A stretch of 10,731 nucleotides of DNA from NCBI GenBank assembly GCA_964614515.1, contig CAZTPJ010000105.1, positions 1 to 10,731 of the forward strand, given 5' to 3'. Positions 1-5,929 of the stretch are shown here, one piece after another (position 1 is the stretch's first letter; each line of letters opens with the position of its first letter). The stretch comes from CAZTPJ01 sp964614515 (GTDB taxonomy: Bacteria; Planctomycetota; Phycisphaerae; Phycisphaerales; UBA1924). Below the pieces are notes generated by a model, which ran no database searches, had not been told where the DNA came from, and worked only from the letters and a program-made list of their open reading frames with translations. A program made the translations under genes and the position numbers.

Positions 1-59
1 GGGGTTTGAGGGGTGTGGGGTCCCGGCGCCCCGCCGCCACCACCGGATCCAATGCACAA

Positions 60-124
60 GTGCAGGCGAGACGCCTGCACCACCGAATCCACGGGAGAGA
101 GGAGTGCAGGTGGGACGCCTGCAC
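60..124 (+). repeat. two copies of a GC-rich hairpin repeat upstream of atpG
   Basis: Copy one has arms GTGCAGGCG (60-68) and CGCCTGCAC (72-80) around an AGA triloop and is followed by CACCGAATCC. Copy two has arms at 104-112 and 116-124 around a GGA triloop, with one G-T wobble. A purine-rich linker separates them. A possible remnant of the tail (CACCACCGGATCC) lies at 38-50, so a degenerate third copy may precede them. The same family recurs before pyrF and purC. An open reading frame runs through this stretch into atpG, but its residues are repeat-derived and I exclude them. Confidence 0.85.
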
Positions 125-172
125 GATTGGCCGGGGCGGGGCGGTCGTGGGGACAAAGCGGCGGGATTCGCC

Positions 173-178
173 TACACT
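173..178 (+). promoter_or_regulatory. -10-like box TACACT of atpG
   Basis: TACACT ends 9 nt before the atpG ATG. GGGACA at 150-155 matches TTGACA at four of six positions with a 17-nt spacer. No Shine-Dalgarno lies between the box and the ATG, so transcription would start at or within a few bases of the start codon. Inferred from sequence only. Confidence 0.5.
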
Positions 179-187
179 CCCGCCCTT

Positions 188-1078
188 ATGGCCAAGTCTC
201 GCGAAATCAAGAAGCGCATCAAGGCGGTGGCGAACATCAAGCGCATCACCAAGACGATGCAGATGATCGCCACCAGCAAGTTCGCCCGCAGCCAGCAGCG
301 GGCCACAGCCACCAAGCCGTACACACGCGGCGTTTTTGAACTCGTGACGGAACTGGCCGCCACGGCCGGGAATCTCCAGCATCCTCTGATCTCCGGCCCC
401 ACGGGCGGTTTCAAGGAAACCGCCAAGCCGCTGACGCTGATCCTGACGTCCGACCGGGGCTTGTGCGGGCCGTACAACGGCTCGGTGCTTCGCACGGCGA
501 TGACGCACCTTCGCGCGGACGGGGGGGCGGAGACGCTCGCGGTGGAGCTCGTCGGCAAGAAGGGCGTGAGTTTCCTTCGCTTCAACAGGATGGATGTTTC
601 GCGGCACTACACCCACTTCGGCGACAAGCCGACGTATGAGGATGTCGAACGGCTGGCGCAGGACTACATGGATCGCTTCACGGCCGGGGAGATCAAGTCG
701 GTGCAGGTGGTGTACATGCGATATGTCTCGGCGGGTCGACAGACGCCGGAAGTGCTGCAACTGCTGCCGCTCAAACCGCCGGCCGTGAAAAAGGCCGAGG
801 GTGAGGGGGGCGGGTTCACCTCGCAGTATGAGTTCAGCCCGGACGCGGAGGAGTTGCTATCTGATCTGCTCCCGGCGACGGTGAAGGCGACGCTGTTCCA
901 GTCGTTCAACGATGCGATCGTCAGCGAGCATGTGGCGCGGATGGTGGCGATGAAGTCGGCGACGGACAACGCCGGAAAGATGGGCAAGGCCCTGACGCGG
1001 AAGTACAACCGCGCACGCCAGGCCCAGATCACCACGGAACTGACGGAGATCGTGTCGGGCGCGGCCGCGCTGGCGTAA
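188..1078 (+). CDS. atpG: F1 ATP synthase gamma subunit
   Basis: This 296-residue protein is the central rotor stalk of F1Fo ATP synthase; it turns inside the alpha3beta3 head and couples proton flow to ATP synthesis at the inner face of the membrane. The length fits the family (about 285-300). The N-terminal helix has the family pattern (AKSREIKKRIKAV, then ITKTMQMIATSK, about residues 2-31). SDRGLCG is at 88-94, QLLPL at 191-195, and the C-terminal helix carries SEHVARMVAMKSATDNAG (246-263) and ITTELTEIVSGAAAL (281-295). I chose the ATG at 188 because the longer frame upstream is translated repeat and a TACACT box lies directly before it. No atpA is visible upstream in the window, and atpD does not follow; pilT does. 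The gene therefore looks separately promoted. Confidence 0.97.
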   Translation: MAKSREIKKRIKAVANIKRITKTMQMIATSKFARSQQRATATKPYTRGVFELVTELAATAGNLQHPLISGPTGGFKETAKPLTLILTSDRGLCGPYNGSVLRTAMTHLRADGGAETLAVELVGKKGVSFLRFNRMDVSRHYTHFGDKPTYEDVERLAQDYMDRFTAGEIKSVQVVYMRYVSAGRQTPEVLQLLPLKPPAVKKAEGEGGGFTSQYEFSPDAEELLSDLLPATVKATLFQSFNDAIVSEHVARMVAMKSATDNAGKMGKALTRKYNRARQAQITTELTEIVSGAAALA

Positions 1079-1127
1079 GGCTGGCGGCGTGACCACTGCT
1101 GGGCGTGGCCGGATCGCGGCCTTGGCC

Positions 1128-1147
1128 ATAGGTCACATGTGACCTAT
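1128..1147. promoter_or_regulatory. perfect 20-bp palindrome, candidate operator
   Basis: ATAGGTCACATGTGACCTAT is self-complementary over all 20 bases with no loop. It lies 92 nt before the pilT GTG, between atpG and pilT. A TTGGCT (1147-1152) and TACACT (1172-1177) pair, 19 nt apart, begins at its right edge, so a bound dimer would cover the promoter. The half-site TCACA/TGTGA order is the reverse of a CRP site (TGTGA-N6-TCACA). Regulator unknown. Confidence 0.5.
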
Positions 1148-1149
1148 TG

Positions 1150-1167
1150 GCTCGCCATTGAGCGAGC
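1150..1167. other. small hairpin in the atpG-pilT gap
   Basis: GCTCGC (1150-1155) and GCGAGC (1162-1167) form a perfect 6-bp stem with a 6-nt loop. There is no following T-run, so it is not a canonical intrinsic terminator. It falls between the proposed -35 and -10 of pilT and may be chance. Confidence 0.3.
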
Positions 1168-1171
1168 GGGC

Positions 1172-1234
1172 TACACTTCGGTAGCGGTAACGTTGGAATC
1201 CATGACGCTCATCGGCCGCCACGGCCGGGGGAGG
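1172..1234 (+). promoter_or_regulatory. pilT -10 box and leader with Shine-Dalgarno
   Basis: TACACT at 1172-1177 is the likely -10. A G-run ending in GAGG (1227-1234) lies 5 nt before the GTG start and is a strong ribosome-binding site. This supports GTG 1240 as the start and gives a leader of about 55 nt. It contrasts with most other genes here, where the box abuts the start codon. Confidence 0.55.
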
Positions 1235-1239
1235 TCGCC

Positions 1240-2361
1240 GTGATTCAGGGGCCGTTGTCGATTCACCGTCTGCTTGAGGCGATGGGCAAACTCGGGGCGT
1301 CGGACCTTCACTTGAAGGTCGGGGTGCCGCCGAGTTTCCGCGTGAGCGGTGTGCTGCGGCCGGTGCAGGCCGATCCGTTGACCGAAGAGGAGGCGGATCA
1401 CATCATTGATCCGATCTTCCCTGAGAAACTGCGCGAGCGATATGAGAACGAAGGCGGCGTGGACTTTGCCACGTTTGTGAAGGATGATCGCTTTCGCGTG
1501 AACGTGTACAAGAGCGGCGGGCATACCAACGCGGCGATTCGGCGTGTGAAGTCCGAGATTCCCACGTATGAAGCGCTGCACCTGCCGCCGATCTACAGCG
1601 ACCTTGTTGAGCGCACCAATGAGGGGCTGGTGCTGGTGTGCGGCGTGACGGGGTCGGGCAAGAGTACGACGCTGGCCGCGATGATCGAGCACATCAACAA
1701 GAACGAAGCGTGCAACATCATCACGATCGAGGATCCGGTGGAGTATCGCTTCAGCAAGGCGCGGAGCATCGTGAGCCAGCGTGAGATCGGGATTGATGTG
1801 CCGTCATATCCGGTCGCGCTGCGGTATATTGTGCGGCAGGATCCGGATGTGATTTTCATCGGCGAGATGCGCGATCATGATACGGTTTTGGCCGCGATTC
1901 AGGCCGCGGAAACGGGGCACCTGGTGTTCGGGAGTCTGCACACGGCGGACACGATGCAATCGTTCAATCGGATTCTTGAGTTTTTCCCGCGCGAGGAGCA
2001 TGGGTTCATCCGCAGTGCGCTGGCGACGAGTTTGCGGGCGGTGTGCGCCCAGCGGCTGTTGCCCGCGCTGCCGGAAGTCGGCGTGGGCATGGTCCCGGCC
2101 ACCGAGGTTCTACTCAACACCCCCACCGTGCGCGAGAAGATTCGCGACGGGCACGATGAAGATATCCCGTCGATCATCAACACGAGCATCGCCGAGGGCA
2201 TGCGGAGTTTCACATATTCGCTTGCGGAGATGGTGAACAAGGAATGGGTGGATGTGCAGACGGCCATGGCGTATGCCCCCAACCGCGATGCGCTGGACAG
2301 CGCGATCAAGGGCGTGGAAGTCAAGGCGCAGACGCTGGTGCATCGGGTGCGGAGCCGCTGA
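1240..2361 (+). CDS. pilT: PilT-type twitching motility retraction ATPase
   Basis: This 373-residue protein belongs to the PilT/GspE secretion ATPases. PilT hexamers at the base of type IV pili depolymerise pilin and drive retraction. Seen: N-terminal PAS-like region with the ASDLHLKVGVPPSFRV pattern (about 20-35), Walker A GVTGSGKS (135-142), Asp box ITIEDPVEYRF (161-171), Walker B region DVIFIGEMRD (203-212), and His box ETGHLVFGSLHTADT (224-238). The IAEGMRSF motif (317-324) matches the PilT C-terminal region. A PilU paralogue is possible, but the overall pattern is closer to PilT. The start is GTG, fixed by the Shine-Dalgarno ending at 1234. No other pilus gene is in the window, so pilT stands alone, as is common for this ATPase outside proteobacteria. 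Confidence 0.95.
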   Translation: MIQGPLSIHRLLEAMGKLGASDLHLKVGVPPSFRVSGVLRPVQADPLTEEEADHIIDPIFPEKLRERYENEGGVDFATFVKDDRFRVNVYKSGGHTNAAIRRVKSEIPTYEALHLPPIYSDLVERTNEGLVLVCGVTGSGKSTTLAAMIEHINKNEACNIITIEDPVEYRFSKARSIVSQREIGIDVPSYPVALRYIVRQDPDVIFIGEMRDHDTVLAAIQAAETGHLVFGSLHTADTMQSFNRILEFFPREEHGFIRSALATSLRAVCAQRLLPALPEVGVGMVPATEVLLNTPTVREKIRDGHDEDIPSIINTSIAEGMRSFTYSLAEMVNKEWVDVQTAMAYAPNRDALDSAIKGVEVKAQTLVHRVRSR

Positions 2362-2372
2362 TCGCGTCGGGT

Positions 2373-2422
2373 GGCCCGCCACTCCGTGGCGGGTCCGCGG
2401 GTACGCCGCCTCTCCGAGGCGG
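2373..2422. terminator. paired TCC-loop hairpins between convergent genes
   Basis: Hairpin one has arms 2373-2382 and 2386-2395 (10 bp with one G-T pair) around a TCC loop. Hairpin two has CCGCCTC (2406-2412) and GAGGCGG (2416-2422), again around TCC. Two different stems share one loop, which suggests members of a repeat family. They lie just past the pilT stop and before the end of the opposing gene, so they could stop transcription from either side, although no T-run follows. Nothing else is recognisable in 2423-2517. Confidence 0.5.
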
Positions 2423-2517
2423 ACAAAGAGCCGATCGCGCGAGCAATCGAACAGGGCGCGAATGTGAGCGGGTGATGCAGTAGCCGCTGCTCGGGAAGGG
2501 TTTTGTAGCCACCTCTG

Positions 2518-3474
2518 TTACCCGCGGCCCTTCGCTCGCTTCGCGCGTGGTTCGTCCGTGTGTTTCGGCACGATTGCGGGCTCAAACTCCGACGCACGCA
2601 CACCGGCGGTCTTGAGAATCTGGTACATTCGCTGCGACACGATGACGATCGGGCTGTCTCCCGTGGGACGACTGTCGACTCGCAAGTCACGAAGCTCCAA
2701 GTTGGCTGCCCCTTGCCATATATTGACATCGCATGCACTCTCGGGCACCCGAGCGAAGTGGACCTCGCTTGGCTCATCCCACGGCCGTGCCAGCGATTGT
2801 CCGCCGCAGGCGGAACATGCGGATGACATGCGGCAGAGGGGCGCGGGAGTCGGGGCGGGCCAGTGCGATGTGATGCGAAGCCATCGATACCGGTCATCGG
2901 GCTTGGCGCCGATGGACGCGACAATCGGTTCGAGCGCGAAGCCGGTGAGTCGTGCCCGGGTCATTGCAGTTGCGAGCGCTTTGCTCACGATTACAAGGCC
3001 ATCGGGGACAACCTGCGTGAAACCACACTTGGGAAGCCGTGAACACCTGGCGATCAACGGCGGTGCTGGCACGGCCCCTGCGCCGCACGCGGCGCACGCG
3101 TTAGAGAAGTCCCACCGTTGCCCTTTGAGGCGCCCGGCCTCCACCATCGTGGTTCCGCCGTGATAGACGATCCACGGTTCGAGATCAAGGTCTTTGGGTG
3201 AGTAGATGCGGTAGTGGAACTTGCTCGGCTCGACGCCGGCTCGGGCCAGTTCGTCAAGCAACCGCGGTATGCGCGGATCGTCCTTTGGAAGTTTCACAGA
3301 TCCCTGCGTACCTGTGGTCCACGTCGCTTCGTCCGGCTCCAGGTCAGGATCTTCAATCTCTACGTCGATTGCCTGCTTTGCTTCCTTGCGAAGGTCGCAG
3401 CGCGCGAGCATCGCGAGGGCTTCCTTGCCGCGACCTCGACCGAAATCCCATACCAGGTATATCTGTTCCTTCAT
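2518..3474 (-). CDS. hypothetical protein with two CxxCG motifs and internal duplication
   Basis: I do not recognise this 318-residue protein. It has CAACG (127-131) and CSACG (220-224), each in a similar context (NACAACGAG, SACSACGGQ), plus Cys144, Cys150, Cys214 and Cys248, so a zinc-ribbon-like fold is plausible. Each half ends alike: LVIVSKALATAMTRARLTGF then EPIV (160-185), against IVIVSQRMYQILKTAGV then EFEPAIV (276-302). This points to two tandem copies of one domain. The layout recalls the double-CXXCG proteins known from Myxococcus, some of which are toxin-immunity proteins, but the match is from memory and weak. There is no signal peptide or membrane segment; the N-terminus (1-100) is acidic. 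The start is supported by GGAG (3484-3481) 6 nt before the ATG. It begins 24 bp after the DUF971 gene and is probably co-transcribed with it. Confidence 0.75.
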   Translation of the reverse strand: MKEQIYLVWDFGRGRGKEALAMLARCDLRKEAKQAIDVEIEDPDLEPDEATWTTGTQGSVKLPKDDPRIPRLLDELARAGVEPSKFHYRIYSPKDLDLEPWIVYHGGTTMVEAGRLKGQRWDFSNACAACGAGAVPAPPLIARCSRLPKCGFTQVVPDGLVIVSKALATAMTRARLTGFALEPIVASIGAKPDDRYRWLRITSHWPAPTPAPLCRMSSACSACGGQSLARPWDEPSEVHFARVPESACDVNIWQGAANLELRDLRVDSRPTGDSPIVIVSQRMYQILKTAGVRASEFEPAIVPKHTDEPRAKRAKGRG

Positions 3475-3498
3475 CGCACGCTCCAGAAGCGGCCGTGT

Positions 3499-3855
3499 TC
3501 ACTTTCGCACTTCGCGATCCGTGGGGGCTTCGCCGACCCCTTCACGCGGCTCCAACCTCCTCAAATAATCCCACGTATACAACCCCGTTTGATGTCCATC
3601 GGAGAATTTGATTCGCAGGGCGTAGTTGCCGACGAGTTCGGCGTCGGTGGCGGTGAGGGGGGAGTCGCTTCGGGCGGCGCGGGCGGGGAGGACTCGCAGG
3701 GGGTTGGTGGCGGCTTGTTCGCGTTGTTGTCGGGCTTCGGCGGAGGGGGACATTTTTCGCAGGAGGGTGATGGGATAGAAGGATTGGGTGCCGTCGGCCC
3801 ATTCGATGGTGAGGCCGTGGTCTTTCTGGAGGTCGATGTGCCTGGGGGCGTTCAT
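3499..3855 (-). CDS. DUF971 / GBBH-like N-terminal domain protein
   Basis: This 118-residue protein matches the small domain (PF06155) found at the N-terminus of gamma-butyrobetaine hydroxylase and as a free-standing protein in many bacteria. Seen: LTIEWADGTQSFYPITLLR (15-33), then VGNYALRIKFSDGH (75-88) and TGLYTWDYLRRLEP (90-103). In many members the first LR is followed by a CPCAxC cluster; here it reads LLRKMSPSAEAR, with no cysteines, a variant also known in proteobacterial stand-alone proteins. Metal binding through that cluster is therefore unlikely. Free-standing members have been linked to iron-sulfur handling, but I cannot assign a function. I use ATG 3855; the longer frame upstream is translated repeat. 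It is likely the first gene of a two-gene unit. Confidence 0.85.
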   Translation of the reverse strand: MNAPRHIDLQKDHGLTIEWADGTQSFYPITLLRKMSPSAEARQQREQAATNPLRVLPARAARSDSPLTATDAELVGNYALRIKFSDGHQTGLYTWDYLRRLEPREGVGEAPTDREVRK

Positions 3856-3861
3856 GGTGTG

Positions 3862-3867
3862 TGTGTA
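3862..3867 (-). promoter_or_regulatory. -10-like box TACACA of the DUF971 gene
   Basis: Read on the minus strand, TACACA ends 6 nt before ATG 3855 with no Shine-Dalgarno between. A second candidate, TACCAT (3881-3876), lies 20 nt upstream. The CA-rich context makes either match weaker than those of the other genes. Confidence 0.35.
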
Positions 3868-3973
3868 TGCGGGGGATGGTATGAGGGGTGGTGGTGGTGA
3901 GGGTTGTGGAGGGCAACGTGGTTCATGCTTGCGTGGGAGCCCGCACCACCGGGGTGAGAGGAAGTGAAGAGGG

Positions 3974-4165
3974 GTGCAGGCGAGACGCCCGCACCACCGG
4001 GGGAGAGGAAATAGGGAGGAGTGCAGGCGGGACGCCTGCACCACCGGATCCAGGAGAGAGGAGTGCGGGACGCCTGCACCACCGGATCCATGAGAGAGGC
4101 GTGCGGGACGCCTGCGCCACCGGATCCAGGAGAGAGGAGTGCGGGACGCGTGCGCCACCGGATTC
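3974..4165 (+). repeat. tandem array of five GC-rich hairpin repeats
   Basis: Units start at 3974, 4021, 4063, 4101 and 4139. The copy at 4021 is intact: arms GTGCAGGCG (4021-4029) and CGCCTGCAC (4033-4041), GGA loop, then CACCGGATCC. The last three lack four bases of the left arm (GTGCGGGACGCC), which weakens the stem, and repeat every 38 bp. Linkers are purine-only or nearly so (GGAGAGAGGAG type). A degenerate copy may sit at 3931-3951. The array fills most of the 339-bp gap 3856-4194 and stops 13 bp before the pyrF -10 box. No gene is credible in the gap; the open frames through it are translated repeat. Confidence 0.88.
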
Positions 4166-4178
4166 GAAGGCAGCGGCC

Positions 4179-4184
4179 TACGCT
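4179..4184 (+). promoter_or_regulatory. -10-like box TACGCT of pyrF
   Basis: TACGCT ends 10 nt before ATG 4195. No Shine-Dalgarno lies between. It follows the hairpin array closely, so the array overlaps the position where a -35 element would be. Confidence 0.45.
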
Positions 4185-4194
4185 TGGCCTTGGA

Positions 4195-5064
4195 ATGACC
4201 GGGACACCTGAATCGTCATCGCCGCGTTTTGCCGATGCGCTTGTCGCGGCGGTGTCGCGTGTGGGTTCGCCGCTGTGCGTGGGGCTTGATCCGATTGTCG
4301 ATCGCATTCCCGCGGGCGCTGGCGGCGCCACGCCGGGCGAGACGATCACGCGGTTCTGTCTTGGCGTGCTTGATGCGATCGCGGGTGTTGCGGGCGTGGT
4401 CAAGCCGCAATCGGCGTGCTTCGAGCGGTATGGGCCGGAGGGTGTGGCGGCGTTGCATGTGGTGTGTCGCGCGGCGCGGGATCGTGGGTTGGTCGTGATT
4501 CTTGACGCGAAGCGCGGGGACATTGCCTCGACGGCGGAGCATTATGCGGCGGCCGTGGCGCTGACGGGGGCGCATGGCGTGACGCTGAGCGGGTATCTTG
4601 GTCCTGAGAGTGTGCGGGCGTATCTCGATGCGGGGCTTGGCGTGTTTGTGCTTGTGCGGACGAGCAACGCGGACAGCGATGTGGTGCAATCGCGGCGGCT
4701 GGATGATGGGCTGAGTGTGGCGGAGATGATGGCGGACATGACGGCGGAACTCGGGCGGGAGTTTGTTGGCAAGACGGGGTTGTGGGAGGTGGGCGGGGTG
4801 GTGGGCGCGACGATGGGGTGCGTTGGGGCGGGGTTTGGGGCGGGGTTGCGGGGGCTTTTTTTTCTTGGGCGGGGGGTGGGGGCGCTGGGGGGGCGGATTG
4901 AGGACCTGGTCGGAATGAAGCGGCGCGGGGGGGCGGGGATGATCGTCAACTCGTCGCGGTCGATTCTGTATCCCCCCCCCTCGACGGACTGGCAGGGCGC
5001 GGTTCGTGCGGCCGCGCGGGCGACGGCGGATGAGTTGCGGGGGGTGCTGGGGAGTGGGTTGTGA
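4195..5064 (+). CDS. pyrF: orotidine 5'-phosphate decarboxylase, type 2
   Basis: This 289-residue enzyme converts OMP to UMP, the last step of de novo UMP synthesis. It is of the longer type 2 subfamily: SPLCVGLDP (25-33), VVKPQSACFE (68-77), the catalytic DAKRGDIASTAEHYA (104-118, with Asp104, Lys106, Asp109), LSGYLGPES (131-139) and the phosphate-binding VNSSR (251-255). The start at ATG 4195 excludes the repeat-derived upstream frame. Something is odd at residues 207-233: the family has a Pro after VGAT and a LVPGxGAQGG-like loop, but here the sequence reads MGCVGAGFGAG and LGRGVGALGG. The underlying DNA is a long series of G runs. A C9 run at 4972-4980 gives YPPPS where the family usually has an Ala. 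The frame is intact, so either the reading contains errors or the loop is diverged. Confidence 0.93.
   Translation: MTGTPESSSPRFADALVAAVSRVGSPLCVGLDPIVDRIPAGAGGATPGETITRFCLGVLDAIAGVAGVVKPQSACFERYGPEGVAALHVVCRAARDRGLVVILDAKRGDIASTAEHYAAAVALTGAHGVTLSGYLGPESVRAYLDAGLGVFVLVRTSNADSDVVQSRRLDDGLSVAEMMADMTAELGREFVGKTGLWEVGGVVGATMGCVGAGFGAGLRGLFFLGRGVGALGGRIEDLVGMKRRGGAGMIVNSSRSILYPPPSTDWQGAVRAAARATADELRGVLGSGL
4815..4893 (+). other. G-quadruplex-prone G-run cluster inside pyrF
   Basis: Runs of four or more G occur at 4815-4818, 4825-4828, 4830-4833, 4837-4840, 4842-4845, 4850-4854, 4871-4876, 4878-4882 and 4887-4893, separated by short loops (1 to 6 nt for the first six). A T8 run is at 4856-4863. 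The arrangement on the coding strand meets the usual G-quadruplex pattern several times over. Confidence 0.8.
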
Positions 5065-5114
5065 GGGGGGGCGTGGAGTGTCGCGGTGAGCGGTGGGGAT
5101 TTCAAAGATTGATA

Positions 5115-5225
5115 AGCCCGTTGAAACGGGCTGTCGCTTGATGCGGCGAGCGTGTCGGGCTGTTTGATTCATTCACCACCGCTGAAGCGGTGGCCTATGA
5201 GTGAGAAAGGCCGCTGAAGCGGCCT
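5115..5225. repeat. three TGAA-loop hairpins
   Basis: Three perfect 7-bp stems share the tetraloop TGAA: AGCCCGT/ACGGGCT (5115-5121, 5126-5132), CCACCGC/GCGGTGG (5176-5182, 5187-5193) and AGGCCGC/GCGGCCT (5208-5214, 5219-5225). The stems differ while the loop is constant. They begin about 50 bp after the pyrF stop. None is followed by a T-run. Confidence 0.85.
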
Positions 5226-5320
5226 GCGTGCGTTTGTGCACCGTGAGCAAGTGGACGGTCGCATGGGTCTTGTTGATGTCTGCGGTGTCAATGCCTGTGT
5301 GTTTGTGAGTTTCAACTCCT

Positions 5321-5424
5321 CCGCCCCTGTCGGGGCGGGGTGGAACATCGTTCCGCCTTCCACGGGTTTCGGCCGTCGTTGGCGGCCTTCACCCGTGGCT
5401 ACAGCCCTGCGCCCCGTTGGGGCG
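5321..5424. repeat. block of three GC-rich inverted repeats, one nested
   Basis: CCGCCCC/GGGGCGG (5321-5338, TGTC loop); CCACGGGT (5360-5367) with ACCCGTGG (5391-5398), enclosing an inner GGCCG/CGGCC stem (5371-5387); and CGCCCC/GGGGCG (5410-5424, GTT loop). The middle element forms an extended two-stem hairpin with symmetrical TTC bulges. No coding frame here looks real. Confidence 0.8.
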
Positions 5425-5479
5425 AAGAGATGCGCATCCCATGCGTTGACAGTGCAGAGGTCAATAGGAAGGAAGAGAG

Positions 5480-5619
5480 GAGACGGGTACAGGCGAGACG
5501 CCCGTACCACCGAGGAGTGAGGGATGGGGGGAAAGGAGACGGGTACAGGCGAGACGCCCGTACCACCGCGGGGGAGAAGAGGAGGAGAGACGGGTACAGG
5601 CGAGACGCCCGTACCACCG
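5480..5619 (+). repeat. three identical 33-bp hairpin repeats
   Basis: The unit occurs without change at 5480-5512, 5536-5568 and 5587-5619. It contains GGTACAGGCG, AGA and CGCCCGTACC, then ACCG, and is clearly a relative of the repeats upstream of pyrF (same AGA or GGA loop, CACCG tail, purine linkers of 23 and 18 nt). The stem has one A-C mismatch on this strand, which becomes a G-U pair if the minus strand is transcribed. Confidence 0.9.
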
Positions 5620-5624
5620 AATCT

Positions 5625-5669
5625 GTGCCACTGGCGGCTCGCCCGCCAGTGCCTGCACCACCGGTTCAC
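5625..5669. repeat. 9-bp hairpin related to the galE insertion
   Basis: CACTGGCGG (5629-5637) and CCGCCAGTG (5643-5651) pair perfectly around CTCGC. GTGCCACTGGCGGCTCGC (5625-5642) is identical to the reverse complement of 9824-9841 inside galE. A tail resembling the other repeat family (TGCACCACCGG) follows at 5655-5665. Confidence 0.8.
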
Positions 5670-5699
5670 GACGTGCATCCACCGACGCACAAACAAGAT

Positions 5700-5775
5700 C
5701 GCCGATGTGTTTCCACATCGGCGAGCGCCCGAGCCTTCTCCCTCACGGGCGGCGATGACCGAGGGGGTTGCCCCC
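5700..5775. repeat. two further hairpins at the end of the repeat island
   Basis: CGCCGATGTG (5700-5709) and CACATCGGCG (5714-5723) form a perfect 10-bp stem with a TTTC loop. GGGGG/CCCCC (5763-5775) pair around TTG. From 5776 to 5929 I see no hairpin of note and no gene, only a C8 run (5823-5830) followed by CA-repeats and then sequence leading to the end of the opposing oxidoreductase gene. Confidence 0.75.
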
Positions 5776-5929
5776 GGAATGTTCCGCGATCAGCGGGGCC
5801 GATGCGCCACCACGCGCACCCGCCCCCCCCACCACACACACAGACCCACGGTCGATTTCTCGACTCAGCCATAATCATGCGATTTGTCATCGGGTTCGCA
5901 AGGCCCTGGTGCAAAAATCGTGACGGCCG

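Noticed and set aside
104..187. N-terminal extension of AtpG
   Set aside because: It is repeat and promoter sequence in translation; the AKSREIKKRI start is the usual family N-terminus.
1899..2924. 341-residue minus-strand open frame
   Set aside because: It overlaps the 3' part of pilT and the end of the 318-aa gene in a different frame and has no recognisable motif.
4021..4194. N-terminal extension of PyrF
   Set aside because: The 58 extra residues are translated repeat units, and PyrF family members begin close to the SPLCVGLDP motif as they do from ATG 4195.
4216..5172. 318-residue minus-strand frame opposite pyrF
   Set aside because: It is a His/Arg/Pro-rich shadow of pyrF without motifs.
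5480..5619. Regularly spaced identical repeats resembling a short CRISPR array
   Set aside because: The intervals between copies are only 23 and 18 nt, purine-rich and not of equal length, the repeats are a variant of the family seen singly elsewhere, and no cas gene is present.
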